From: Sphingomonas sp. JUb134
Lineage (GTDB): Bacteria > Pseudomonadota > Alphaproteobacteria > Sphingomonadales > Sphingomonadaceae
NCBI RefSeq assembly: GCF_004341505.2
Contig: NZ_SLYP02000001.1
Coordinates: forward strand, 586,501 to 650,500
DNA length: 64,000 bases
Direction: 5' to 3'
Below the pieces are notes generated by a model. The model saw only the letters and a list, made by a program, of their open reading frames with translations. It was not told the DNA's origin and searched no databases. Of the stretch, positions 19,881 through 28,122 are shown piece after piece (position 1 is the stretch's first letter; the number at the start of each line of letters is the position of its first letter). The position numbers and the translations under genes are program-made.

Positions 19881-19940
19881 GAGATGAACAGCCGTTCAGC
19901 TAGATGAACAACAGTTCAGGTAGATGAATAGATGTTCAGG
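19881..19940. promoter_or_regulatory. Three tandem 20-bp units, each a TGAAYA-N-GTTCA dyad
   Basis: Units at 19881-19900, 19901-19920 and 19921-19940 each contain atgaa(c/t)a, a short spacer and gttcag. Each unit is itself a dyad (tgaacagccgttca, tgaacaacagttca, tgaatagatgttca). The 20-bp period puts the three sites on the same face of the helix, about two turns apart. A separate inverted repeat gtgttg-N8-caacac follows at 19943-19962. They sit 130-190 bp upstream of the lipoprotein/L,D-transpeptidase pair, so a cooperative repressor or activator site for that operon is the likely role. The regulator is unknown. Confidence 0.6.
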
Positions 19941-20067
19941 AAAGTGTTGAAACGGTGCAACACTGTCGGTTGATCTGACGCAATGCACATCCGAACCCAA
20001 TCGGGATTGTTGAACTTTCCTCCGTCAGCTTGGTTGTTCCGGCAGATCAACGAGTGAAAGAACTACG

Positions 20068-20355
20068 ATGTCATTCAATGCCTCTAAATTCGCACCTGCC
20101 CTGATCGTCCTGGTGGCTGGTGTGGGGCTGAGCGGCTGTGCGACCAAGTCGTACGTCCGCGAGCAGATCGCGCCGGTGAGCCAGCGGGTCGACACGCTGG
20201 AGGCGCGACTGCAGGAGACCGACGGCACCGCCAAGGCGGCGCTGGCCGAGGCGCAGGCGAACGGCCAGCGGATCGACCAGATCAACGGCCGCGTGGATGG
20301 CGTGGAGCAGCGGCTCCAGGCGCAGGAGGCTCGGCCGAAGCGCCCGCGCCACTGA
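20068..20355 (+). CDS. Small coiled-coil lipoprotein
   Basis: 95 residues. MSFNASKFAPALIVLVAGVGLSGC is a lipoprotein signal with lipobox L-S-G-C (Cys24). The rest is one long heptad-patterned helix (VREQIAPVSQRVDTLEARLQETDGTAKAALAEAQANGQRIDQINGRV has L/V/I at heptad positions), ending in a basic tail EARPKRPRH. The layout resembles Lpp-like lipoproteins that link the outer membrane to peptidoglycan, but the C-terminal Lys of true Lpp is absent. It precedes an L,D-transpeptidase on the same strand by 68 bp, and both are probably driven from the region with the three dyads. Confidence 0.75.
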   Translation: MSFNASKFAPALIVLVAGVGLSGCATKSYVREQIAPVSQRVDTLEARLQETDGTAKAALAEAQANGQRIDQINGRVDGVEQRLQAQEARPKRPRH

Positions 20356-20423
20356 TCGCACCGCCCGTCAACAGCATCCGGTCGTCCCTTACGGGACGGC
20401 CGGATTTCGAGTATCTGCATTTG

Positions 20424-21110
20424 ATGACCTTTTTTCTCCGGGTGCTGGCCGGCATCGCACTGGCCGCTCCCGCCGCAGCGGTTGCGCAATCCCAGGAAGC
20501 ACCGGCTCTGGAAGCCCCCAGCTTCGAGGCCGAGGCCGGGACGGTTCGTTCGGCCGACGCCAGCCGCGTCGCCGACTGGGTGACGGCATCGGGCGACAAC
20601 CACGGGCTCCCGTTCGCGATCATCGACAAGCCCAATGCCACGATGCTGCTGTTCGACGCGAAGGGCGAGCAGCTGGCGCAGGAGCCGGTGCTGATCGGCA
20701 TCGCGCTGGGCGATGATGCCACCGCGGGCGTCGGCAGCAAGAAGCTGGCGGAGATCGGCCCTGCCGAGAAGACCACGCCGGCCGGGCGCTTCCTGGCGAA
20801 GTTCGGCATCCCGTTCCGCAAGGAGCGGATCCTGTGGGTGGACTATGCGACCTCGGTGGCGATCCACACGATCCCGGCGGATGCGGCCAAGAAGGAGCGC
20901 CGCCGCGAGCGGATGCTGTCGCCGACGGCGGAGGACAATCGCGTCACCTTCGGCTGCATCAACGTGCCCCGGGCGTTCTACGGCAAGCTCCTGCGGCCGC
21001 AGTTCGCCAAGAAGGGCGGCTATGTCTATGTGCTGCCCGACAGCAAGCCGCTGGAAGAGGTGTTCCCGCGGTTGCGCGTGCACGAGTTGCGGACCGCGGC
21101 GGTTCGCTAG
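20424..21110 (+). CDS. L,D-transpeptidase family protein
   Basis: 228 residues from the ATG at 20424. A signal peptide (FLRVLAGIALAAPAAAVAQ) exports it to the periplasm. The catalytic region is seen as SVAIHTIPADAA, then RMLSPTAEDNRVTFGCINVP: the His and the Cys in FGCINV match the HXX...SHGC signature of the YkuD fold, with Phe in place of the usual His before Gly-Cys. It may crosslink peptidoglycan or attach a lipoprotein to it; the adjacent coiled-coil lipoprotein is a natural partner. Confidence 0.8.
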   Translation: MTFFLRVLAGIALAAPAAAVAQSQEAPALEAPSFEAEAGTVRSADASRVADWVTASGDNHGLPFAIIDKPNATMLLFDAKGEQLAQEPVLIGIALGDDATAGVGSKKLAEIGPAEKTTPAGRFLAKFGIPFRKERILWVDYATSVAIHTIPADAAKKERRRERMLSPTAEDNRVTFGCINVPRAFYGKLLRPQFAKKGGYVYVLPDSKPLEEVFPRLRVHELRTAAVR

Positions 21111-21197
21111 CGCCTCCTGTTGAGCCGCCCTGCGACCAAGGTGGACCTCGCGCCGGGGCGCGGGTTCGCTACAAGGGGGCGACAGGGGGAGAAGGCG

Positions 21198-21977
21198 ATG
21201 AAGGCGATCCTGCGGCTATTGGCGGTGCTGGTCTGGGGGCTGATGCCGGGCACGGCGTCGGCCGAGGACCAGTTCAAGCTGCTCGTGATCGCGACGCCCA
21301 GCACCTATCACTATGAATACATCCCGGTCGCGCGCGAGAGCCTGGAAAAGCTGGCGCGGCTGCACTCGATCGGGCTGACCTGGACGAGCGACCCGGCGGT
21401 GTTTGACGGCGACCTCAGCCCCTATGCGGCGGTGCTGTTCCTGAACACGCCGGCCGAGCAGCTGAGTGCGACGCAGCGCCAGCGGTTCGAGGCCTATATG
21501 CGCGGCGGCGGCAACGCGATGGTGGTGCACCGGGCCGCGATCGTGCCGCCGGGGGCGTGGCCCTGGTACGAGCGGCTGGTCGGCCGGTCCTTCGTCAACC
21601 ACCCCAAGATCCAGACGGGCGTGGTCACCGTCGCCGACAAGGGCTTTCCCGCCAGCTTCGGCCTGCCGGATCGGTGGATCTGGAGCGACGAGTTCTACGT
21701 GACCGAGAACCCGCACCGGGTGGCGGTGAACCCCGTGCTGGAGGTGGACGAGGCGAGCTATGACCCGACGCGGATCTGGCCGGGGCAGGTCGGCCGGCGG
21801 ATGGGCGCGCACCACCCGGAGGCCTGGTACCACCGGCATGAACAGGGGCGCGTGTTCGTGACGCTGCTGGGGCACCAGGCGGAGATGTACCGGGACGAGC
21901 GGTACCTGCAGCACCTGCTGGGCGGCATCTATTGGACGGCGACGGGGCTGGGGCAGGTGGGGGCGAAGCAGCGGTGA
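21198..21977 (+). CDS. ThuA-domain protein, exported
   Basis: 259 residues from the ATG at 21198 with GGGGGAGAAGG upstream. MKAILRLLAVLVWGLMPGTASAED is a signal peptide. The mature protein is a ThuA (class I glutamine amidotransferase-like) domain: LLVIATPSTYHYEYIPVARESLEKLA, YAAVLFLNTPAEQLS, FEAYMRGGGNAMVVHRAA, and the His-rich end GAHHPEAWYHRHEQGRVFVTLLGHQAEMY. Family members are linked to sugar utilisation or glycoside processing, but the substrate is unknown. It follows the transpeptidase by 87 bp on the same strand. Confidence 0.82.
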   Translation: MKAILRLLAVLVWGLMPGTASAEDQFKLLVIATPSTYHYEYIPVARESLEKLARLHSIGLTWTSDPAVFDGDLSPYAAVLFLNTPAEQLSATQRQRFEAYMRGGGNAMVVHRAAIVPPGAWPWYERLVGRSFVNHPKIQTGVVTVADKGFPASFGLPDRWIWSDEFYVTENPHRVAVNPVLEVDEASYDPTRIWPGQVGRRMGAHHPEAWYHRHEQGRVFVTLLGHQAEMYRDERYLQHLLGGIYWTATGLGQVGAKQR

Positions 21978-21986
21978 GTGCGCCTT

Positions 21987-22161
21987 CTCCCCTCCCTCTT
22001 AGGGAGGGGCTGGGGGTGGGTGCCGCCGAGGTACTCGGCGGCGTTCCGCGTTGCCGGATGGCGGCGGGCTTTCCGTTGGCGCCGCGCCGCACGGGGCTGG
22101 CGTTGAGCGGCTTCGCTTCGCTTGCCAACCCACCCCCCGGCCCCTCCCTTGCAGGGAGGGG
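21987..22161. repeat. Family C inverted-arm repeat
   Basis: The outer arms are inverted copies: ctcccctccctcttagggag with ggggctgggggtgggt on the left, and acccaccccccggcccctcc with cttgcagggaggggt on the right. Each arm carries a small CTCCCT/AGGGAG hairpin. The 105-bp centre has its own palindrome ccgccgaggtactcggcgg. It fills the gap between the ThuA gene and gltX. The insert inside thiC (48464-48580) is of a similar type. Confidence 0.7.
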
Positions 22162-22214
22162 TGTTGGTTGGTGCCAATTCCACCGGCGGCGGAATCGCTC
22201 TACAGGCTCGGCGC

Positions 22215-23549
22215 ATGACCCTTACCACCCGCTTCGCGCCGAGCCCCACCGGGCGGCTCCACCTCGGCAACCTGCGCGCGGCGCTGATCAACTGGCTCTA
22301 TGCCAAGGCGAATGGCGGCCGGCTGCTGCTGCGCATCGACGATACCGATGCGGCGCGATCCGAGGAGCGGTTCGTGGACGCGATCCGCGCCGATCTCGCC
22401 TGGCTGGGGATCGACGTGGCGGGCGAGGAACGCCAGTCGGCACGGTTCGATCGCTATGAGGCCTGCCTTGCCGATCTGGTCGCGGCGGGGCGGGTGTATC
22501 CGGCGTACGAGACGCCGGAGGAGCTGGACCTGCGGCGCAAGGTGCTGCTGGGGCGCGGGCTGCCGCCGGTGTACGACCGTGCGGCGCTGGCGCTGACGGA
22601 CGCGGACCGCGCGCGGCTGGAGGCCGAGGGGCGGCGGCCGCATTGGCGGTTCCGGCTGGACCACGACGCGCCGATCGGCTGGCAGGACCTGGTGCGGGGC
22701 GAGCAGCGGTTCGAGGCGGCGCGGCTGAGCGATCCCGTCGTGCGGCGCGCGGACGGCAGCTGGCTCTATCTGCTGCCCTCGGTGATCGACGACATCGACA
22801 TGGGCGTGACGACGGTGATCCGCGGCGAGGACCATGTCTCCAACACCGCGACCCAGATCCAGATGTTCGAGAGCCTGGGCGCGGAACTGCCCGAGTTCGC
22901 GCATGTCGCGCTGCTGACCGGTGCGGAGGGCAAGCTGTCGAAGCGGCTGGGGGCGACCGGGGTCGACGAGTTCCGCGCGATGGGGATCGAGCCCGAGGCG
23001 GTGGTGGCGATGCTGGCGCGGCTGGGCACCAGCGATCCGGTGGAGCCGCTGGTCGACCGGGCGCCGCTGATCGCCGGCTTCGACTTCGCACGCTTCGGGC
23101 GGGCGCCGGCGCGGTTCGACGAGGCGGAGTTGCAGGCGCTCAACGCGCGCATCGTCCACCAGCTCGACTTTGAGCGGGTGCAGGCAGAGCTGCCCGAGGG
23201 CATGGACCGAACGGGCTGGGAGGCGATCCGCGCGAACCTGTCGACCGTGGCCGAGGCGGCGGACTGGTGGCAGGTGGTGACCGGGCCGATCGCGGTGCCG
23301 GCGCTGTCGGACGAGGATCGTGCGTTCGTCGCCGAGGCCGCTGGGGTGGCCGAGTCGATCGACTGGGCGGAGCCGAGCTGGGCGGCGCTCACGGGGGCGC
23401 TCAAGCAGGCGACCGGGCGCAAGGGGCGGGCGCTGTTCCTGCCGCTGCGGCTGGCGCTGACGGGGCGCGAGCATGGGCCGGACATGGCGGCGCTGCTGCC
23501 GCTGATCGGGCGCGACGCGGCGATCGCACGGCTGCGCGCCGCGGGGTAG
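22215..23549 (+). CDS. gltX: Glutamate--tRNA ligase
   Basis: 444 residues. It charges tRNA-Glu (and in organisms without GlnRS also tRNA-Gln, corrected by GatCAB). FAPSPTGRLHLGNLRAALINW carries the HIGH-type motif as HLGN, RIDDTDAARSEERF follows, and AEGKLSKRLGA is the KMSKS-type loop as KLSKR. VIDDIDMGVTTVIRGEDHVSNTATQIQM is intact. It is shorter than E. coli GltX (about 470) because the anticodon-binding C-terminal part is reduced. Many alphaproteobacteria have two GltX paralogues, so this may be the discriminating or the non-discriminating one. The ATG at 22215 follows the family C repeat. Confidence 0.92.
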   Translation: MTLTTRFAPSPTGRLHLGNLRAALINWLYAKANGGRLLLRIDDTDAARSEERFVDAIRADLAWLGIDVAGEERQSARFDRYEACLADLVAAGRVYPAYETPEELDLRRKVLLGRGLPPVYDRAALALTDADRARLEAEGRRPHWRFRLDHDAPIGWQDLVRGEQRFEAARLSDPVVRRADGSWLYLLPSVIDDIDMGVTTVIRGEDHVSNTATQIQMFESLGAELPEFAHVALLTGAEGKLSKRLGATGVDEFRAMGIEPEAVVAMLARLGTSDPVEPLVDRAPLIAGFDFARFGRAPARFDEAELQALNARIVHQLDFERVQAELPEGMDRTGWEAIRANLSTVAEAADWWQVVTGPIAVPALSDEDRAFVAEAAGVAESIDWAEPSWAALTGALKQATGRKGRALFLPLRLALTGREHGPDMAALLPLIGRDAAIARLRAAG

Positions 23550-23605
23550 GTGGAGGTCGGCTAGGGCGTATCCTCCGCCGTGGCAGGGGCTGCCTTTGGT
23601 CATCC

Positions 23606-23692
23606 GTATTCCTGCGCAGGCAGGAATCCAGGGCCAAGCAGAGCAACGACGTGCGGTGCTTGGACCCTGGGCTCCTGCCTTCGCAGGAGCAC
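23606..23692. repeat. Family A bipartite palindromic repeat, copy A2
   Basis: Left arm gtattcctgcgcaggcagga, then gggccaag with agcaacg in the spacer, and right arm gctcctgccttcgcaggagc preceded by accctgg. It differs from A1 and A3 by paired changes (CCCC/GGGG to TCCT/AGGA) that keep both hairpins, which points to selection on structure. It occupies most of the 299-bp gap between gltX and the TonB gene. Confidence 0.82.
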
Positions 23693-23848
23693 GTCAGCGC
23701 TTTGCAGAGGTTTCGCCTGCGGCGGTATAGGAGGCCGGGAGGGTGGAGTGCTCCCGAAGTGGCGCGAAGACGCGCGCCATTGCGTCTGCAGTGTTATGAT
23801 GTACCATCGCCTGCTCGGCCCTTGGAGGGCCCGAACGAGGAGAAGCCG

Positions 23849-24529
23849 ATGTACGCGAATCGCTATGCTTCCGAACGCCGCTTCCACCCTGCCAGCATGG
23901 GCGTTGCCTTGGCGATCAACGGCGGCCTGCTCGCCGCGATGCTGCTGGCCGGATCGGTCTCCGTGGTCCGCTATGAGGACCCGGCGCTGAACACGACCGC
24001 CATCCCGCTGCCGCCGACGCCGCCGGAGGTGAAGCCGGAGCCGCAGCCGGTGGAAAAGACGGTTCAGCCCCCGCCCCAGACGCTTCCCTTCCTGCCGAAG
24101 CCGCTCATCGACCTGCCGCGGCCTGACGAAACGGTGATGGCGAGCGATCCGACCCTGCCGATCACCCCGCCGCCGACCACGACGGGGACGCCCGGCGGGA
24201 CGGGCACGGGGGTCGCCGTCGACCCGCCCAAGCCGATGCCGGTGCTGGTCGATGCCGCGCCCGACCCGCGGTACAAAGACGCATTCCAGCCGGCCTACCC
24301 GCCCGCCGAGCGCCGCGCCGAGCGGGACGGCGTGGTCACGGTGCGGGTGCGGATCGGCGCCGATGGGCGGGTGACCGCGGTCGAGCCGGTGCGCGCCACC
24401 AGCGACGCGTTCTGGGAGGCGACCCGGCGGCAGGCGCTGTCGAAGTGGCGCTTTCGTGCCGCGACGCGCGACGGCGTCGCCGTCGAGAGCTGGCGGGTGA
24501 TGACGGTGCGTTTCGAGATGGAGAACTGA
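23849..24529 (+). CDS. TonB family protein
   Basis: 226 residues from the ATG at 23849 with GAGGAG upstream. A single N-terminal membrane anchor (MGVALAINGGLLAAMLLAGSVSVV) is followed by a Pro-rich periplasmic spacer (LPPTPPEVKPEPQPVEK, LPITPPPTTTGTPGGTGTG) and a C-terminal TonB domain: AFQPAYPPAERRAERDGVVTVRVRIGADGRVTAVEPV ... FWEATRRQALSKWRFRAA. Such proteins transfer proton-motive force from ExbB-ExbD to outer-membrane receptors. No exbBD is nearby; it may instead serve one receptor or be one of several TonB paralogues of this group. Confidence 0.85.
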   Translation: MYANRYASERRFHPASMGVALAINGGLLAAMLLAGSVSVVRYEDPALNTTAIPLPPTPPEVKPEPQPVEKTVQPPPQTLPFLPKPLIDLPRPDETVMASDPTLPITPPPTTTGTPGGTGTGVAVDPPKPMPVLVDAAPDPRYKDAFQPAYPPAERRAERDGVVTVRVRIGADGRVTAVEPVRATSDAFWEATRRQALSKWRFRAATRDGVAVESWRVMTVRFEMEN

Positions 24530-24583
24530 AGGGACGGCGCAGGGGCTGGTGGCCGAGGGCGGTGACGCCTATCTGGAAGGCCC

Positions 24584-24931
24584 ATGAGAATCCTGCGCCA
24601 CCTGTCGCCGCTGCGTGCGTACCATGACCTGCGACTGTTCCTGTCGCACCGGCGGCCGCATCAATGGGCGTTCCTGGCGCTGGCGGTGACGATCACCGGC
24701 CTGTGGATCTGGGCCTTCGTCCATGATTCCCACTTCGAGCGGCCGTACAAGCGCGAGATCATCTACGTCCAGGATTGGCGGCTCGACCGCACGGACGAGG
24801 AGATCCGCGCCCAGCAGAAGATCGACGAGGCCAAGCGCCAGAAGGAGATCGCCGAGCTGGAGAAGCGGCGCGCGCGGATCCAGGCCGAGTTCAAGAAGCT
24901 CGACGACGGCATGACCGCCTGGGGGCTTTGA
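24584..24931 (+). CDS. Small single-span membrane protein, unknown function
   Basis: 115 residues. One hydrophobic segment (WAFLALAVTITGLWIWAFV) is followed by a soluble tail of about 60 residues that is strongly charged and helical (RAQQKIDEAKRQKEIAELEKRRARIQAEFKKLDDG), a likely coiled coil. No family recognised. Its stop overlaps the presumed TTG start of ribD (24928-24931), so it is probably translationally coupled to the riboflavin operon, though a role in flavin synthesis is not implied. Confidence 0.7.
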   Translation: MRILRHLSPLRAYHDLRLFLSHRRPHQWAFLALAVTITGLWIWAFVHDSHFERPYKREIIYVQDWRLDRTDEEIRAQQKIDEAKRQKEIAELEKRRARIQAEFKKLDDGMTAWGL

Positions 24932-25917
24932 CCTCCTTGGCCCACACGACCGACGATGTACGCTGGATGGGCGAGGCGGTGGCGCTGGCCGAGCGCAGCC
25001 GCGGCCAGACCGCACCCAACCCCAATGTCGGCTGCGTGATCGTCGCCGAGGGTCGCGTGGTCGGGCAGGGGCGGACCCAGCCGGGCGGGCGCCCGCATGC
25101 CGAGGCGGTGGCGCTGGCTGAAGCGGGCGAGGCCGCAAAGGGCGCGACGCTCTATGTGACGCTGGAGCCGTGCGCGCATGTTTCCGCGCGGGGACCGGCC
25201 TGCGCGGACCTGATCGTCGCGGCACAGCCGGCCCGCGTGGTGGTGGCGCTGACGGACCCCGATCCCCGCACCAATGGGCAGGGCATCGCCCGGCTGCGTG
25301 CTGCCGGGATCGCGGTGACCGAGGGCGTGTGCACGGGGGAGGCGCGGCGCAGCATGGCGGGGTTCCTGACCCGCCTGGCGCTGGGGCGACCGCATGTGAC
25401 GCTGAAGCTTGCGACCTCGCTCGACGGGCGGATCGCGCTGCCCTCGGGCGAGAGCCGCTGGATCACCGGGCCGGAGGCGCGCGCGGACGTGCATCGCGAG
25501 CGTGCCCGGCACGAGGCGATCCTGGTCGGGCGCGGTACCTATGAAGCGGATGCGCCGCGGCTGGACGTGCGCCTGCCCGGGCTGGAGCATCGCAGCCCGC
25601 GCCGGCTGCTGCTGACCCGCGGGACGGTGCCGGAAGGGTGGGAGGCGCTGCACGATCTGGCCGATCTGGGCGCGCTGGACGGTGTCGATCATCTGCTGGT
25701 GGAGGGCGGGGCGGGTGCGGCCGCTGCCTTCCTGACCGCCGACCTGGTCGACCGGCTGCTCTTCTATCGGGCGCCGATCCTGATCGGCGCGGGGACGTCG
25801 GCGGTGGGCGACATCGGCCTGTCCAGCCTGGCCGAGGCCCATGGCCGATGGCGGTTTATCGAGGCGCGTTCGCTTGGCAGCGACCGGCGCGAAGTCTACG
25901 AGCGCGAGCGAGATTGA
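24928..25917 (+). CDS. ribD: Bifunctional riboflavin deaminase/reductase RibD
   Basis: About 329 residues. It carries out the second and third steps of riboflavin synthesis: deamination of the pyrimidine and reduction of its ribosyl side chain. The deaminase domain shows RTAPNPNVGCVIV, HAEAVAL (zinc His, catalytic Glu) and EPCAHVSARGPAC (zinc Cys pair). The reductase domain shows LKLATSLDGRIA, SRWITGPEARADVH and VEGGAGAAAAFL. The start is a TTG at 24928 overlapping the previous stop; a TTG at 24937 is also possible, while the ATG at 24967 would remove conserved residues of the deaminase helix. Confidence 0.92.
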   Translation: MTSLAHTTDDVRWMGEAVALAERSRGQTAPNPNVGCVIVAEGRVVGQGRTQPGGRPHAEAVALAEAGEAAKGATLYVTLEPCAHVSARGPACADLIVAAQPARVVVALTDPDPRTNGQGIARLRAAGIAVTEGVCTGEARRSMAGFLTRLALGRPHVTLKLATSLDGRIALPSGESRWITGPEARADVHRERARHEAILVGRGTYEADAPRLDVRLPGLEHRSPRRLLLTRGTVPEGWEALHDLADLGALDGVDHLLVEGGAGAAAAFLTADLVDRLLFYRAPILIGAGTSAVGDIGLSSLAEAHGRWRFIEARSLGSDRREVYERERD

Positions 25918-25918
25918 T

Positions 25919-26542
25919 ATGTTCACCGGAATCGTCACCGACATCGGCACCATCGAGGCCGTAGAGCAGACGGGCGACCTGCGCGTCCGCATCGCCACAA
26001 GCTATGACACCGCAACCGTCGACCTGGGCGCGTCGATCGCCTGTTCGGGCGTGTGTCTGACCGTGGTCGACAAGGGGCCGGGCTGGTTCGCGGTCGACGT
26101 GTCCGGGGAAACCGTGTCGCGCACCGCCCGCGACCAGTGGACCGCCGGCCGCCGGCTGAACCTGGAACGCGCGCTGAAGCTCGGCGACGAACTCGGCGGG
26201 CACATCGTCACCGGCCATGTCGACGGGCTGGGCGAAGTGACCGAGGTTACCCAGGAGGGTGGGTCGCATCGCGTCACCATCCTGGCCGGCCCCGAGATCG
26301 CGCCGTATCTGGCCGCCAAGGGTTCGGTCACGGTCGATGGCGTGTCGCTGACCGTCAACAGCGTCGAGGACGGGCCGGAGGGGACGCGCTTCGGCCTCAA
26401 CATCATTCCCCATACGGCCGAGGTCACGACCTTTGCCGACATCACCGAGGGGCAGGCCGTCAATCTCGAGATCGACGTGCTCGCCCGCTATCTCCAGCGC
26501 ATGGAGCGCTATCGTGAAAGGACGCAGCATGGCGCTGCCTGA
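25919..26542 (+). CDS. ribE: Riboflavin synthase alpha chain
   Basis: 207 residues. It dismutates two lumazine molecules into riboflavin and the pyrimidine precursor. The two internal lumazine-binding repeats are clear: MFTGIVTDIGTIEAVEQ and CSGVCLTVVD in the first, GHIVTGHVDGLGEV and VDGVSLTVNSV in the second. The start is one base after the ribD stop, and the 3' end overlaps the start of ribB by 14 bp. Confidence 0.94.
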   Translation: MFTGIVTDIGTIEAVEQTGDLRVRIATSYDTATVDLGASIACSGVCLTVVDKGPGWFAVDVSGETVSRTARDQWTAGRRLNLERALKLGDELGGHIVTGHVDGLGEVTEVTQEGGSHRVTILAGPEIAPYLAAKGSVTVDGVSLTVNSVEDGPEGTRFGLNIIPHTAEVTTFADITEGQAVNLEIDVLARYLQRMERYRERTQHGAA

Positions 26543-27680
26543 ACCCGGCTCCCTGGAACCCGCGCGGCTCCGCCACGGCTTCCTCTCCTCGCCCGAGGAG
26601 ATCATCGACGAGGCGCGCAACGGGCGCATGTTCATCCTGGTCGACGACGAGGACCGGGAGAATGAAGGCGACCTGGTGATCCCGGCGCAGATGGCGACGC
26701 CGGAGAAGATCAACTTCATGGTGACGCACGGCCGTGGCCTCGTCTGCCTGGCGCTGTCGAAGCCGCGGGTCGAGGAACTCGGCCTGGAGCTGATGAGCCG
26801 CAACAACGGCACCCGGCACGAGACCGCCTTCACCGTCTCGATCGAGGCGAAGGAAGGGGTGAGCACCGGCATTTCCGCGGCCGATCGTGCGCGCACCATC
26901 GCGGTGGCGGTCGATTCGACCAAGGGCGCGGCCGACATCGTCACCCCGGGCCATGTCTTCCCGCTCATCGCGCGCGACGGCGGCGTGCTGGTGCGCGCCG
27001 GCCATACCGAGGCGGCGGTCGACGTGGCGCGGCTCGCCGGGCTCAATCCCGCGGGCGTGATCTGCGAGATCATGAACGAGGATGGCACCATGTCGCGCCT
27101 GGACGACCTTGTCGGCTTCGCGCAGCTGCACGGCCTCAAGATCGGGACCATCCGCGACCTGATCGCCTATCGCCGCCGCCATGACCATCTGGTCGAGAAG
27201 CGGGCGGAAAGCCGCTTCACCAGCCGCTGGGGCGGCGAGTGGACGGCGATGACCTTCTGGAACAAGGCGACCGGCAGCGAGCAGGTCGCGCTGGTGAAGG
27301 GCCGCATCGACCCCACCAAACCCACCCTCGTCCGCATGCACGCGATGTCGCCCTTCGCCGACATCTTCGGCGAGACGGGGCGCCGCGCGGAGCTGCTCAG
27401 CCGGTCGATGGAGATCATCGGCGAGGAAGGTGCGGGCGTGATCGTGGTGATCAACAAGCCGCGGCTCGACCAGTTCACCGTTGCCATGCAGGCGCGCACC
27501 GGCGAGCTTGCGCCCACCGACATGGACCAGCTGCGCGACTATGGCGTAGGCGCCATGATCCTCAACGAACTGGGCGTCGCCGAAATGGTGCTGCTCACCA
27601 ACACCCATCACACCCTCGTCGGGCTCGACGGCTATGGCCTGTCGATCGTCGGCGAGCGTCCCATCGACACGGAGCGCTGA
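26529..27680 (+). CDS. ribB: 3,4-dihydroxy-2-butanone 4-phosphate synthase with degenerate GTP cyclohydrolase II-like domain
   Basis: 383 residues from the ATG at 26529, which has AAAGGA upstream. The N-terminal half is an intact DHBP synthase: [74 protein letters not shown]. The C-terminal half aligns with GTP cyclohydrolase II ([51 protein letters not shown]) but lacks the Cys triplet that binds zinc in active RibA (C...CDC-type). It should therefore make the four-carbon precursor only; another ribA must supply the pyrimidine branch. Fusions of this kind are known in alphaproteobacteria and have been called RibBX. Confidence 0.88.
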   Translation: MALPEPGSLEPARLRHGFLSSPEEIIDEARNGRMFILVDDEDRENEGDLVIPAQMATPEKINFMVTHGRGLVCLALSKPRVEELGLELMSRNNGTRHETAFTVSIEAKEGVSTGISAADRARTIAVAVDSTKGAADIVTPGHVFPLIARDGGVLVRAGHTEAAVDVARLAGLNPAGVICEIMNEDGTMSRLDDLVGFAQLHGLKIGTIRDLIAYRRRHDHLVEKRAESRFTSRWGGEWTAMTFWNKATGSEQVALVKGRIDPTKPTLVRMHAMSPFADIFGETGRRAELLSRSMEIIGEEGAGVIVVINKPRLDQFTVAMQARTGELAPTDMDQLRDYGVGAMILNELGVAEMVLLTNTHHTLVGLDGYGLSIVGERPIDTER

Positions 27681-27681
27681 C

Positions 27682-28101
27682 ATGGCCCGCATCTTGATCG
27701 TCGAAGCGCGCTTCTACGACCACCTCAACGACCTGCTGCTCGACGGCGCGCGCACCGCGCTGCAGGAGGCAGGGCAGGATTACGAGATCGTCACCGTGCC
27801 GGGCGCGCTGGAGATCCCGGGCGCGGTGGCGATGGCGGCCGAGACGGGCCAGTTCGACGCCTATGTCGCGCTGGGCGTGGTGATCCGCGGCGAGACCTAT
27901 CATTTCGAGATCGTCGCCAACGAAAGCGCGCGCGGGCTGATGGCGCTGGCGATGGACGGCCTGCCGATCGGCAACGGCATCCTGACCGTCGAGAACGAGG
28001 CGCAGGCGCTGGCCCGCGCCGATCGCAACGACAAGGACAAGGGCGGGGAAGCCGCCAAGGCGGCGCTCGCCATGCTGGCGCTGCGCCAGCGCTTCGCCTG
28101 A
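27682..28101 (+). CDS. ribH: 6,7-dimethyl-8-ribityllumazine synthase
   Basis: 139 residues, near the usual 140-155. It condenses the pyrimidine with the four-carbon phosphate to form lumazine, the substrate of RibE. Signatures: [63 protein letters not shown]. The N-terminus is short ([23 protein letters not shown]) compared with icosahedral synthases. It begins 1 bp after the ribB stop (TGACATG), completing the order ribD-ribE-ribB-ribH. Confidence 0.95.
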   Translation: MARILIVEARFYDHLNDLLLDGARTALQEAGQDYEIVTVPGALEIPGAVAMAAETGQFDAYVALGVVIRGETYHFEIVANESARGLMALAMDGLPIGNGILTVENEAQALARADRNDKDKGGEAAKAALAMLALRQRFA

Positions 28102-28122
28102 TCCGGCGCCGCGGCTGAGCCG

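Noticed and set aside
19881..19940. LexA binding sites in the three 20-bp units
   Set aside because: Alphaproteobacterial LexA binds a direct repeat GTTC-N7-GTTC; here the half-sites are inverted and spaced differently.
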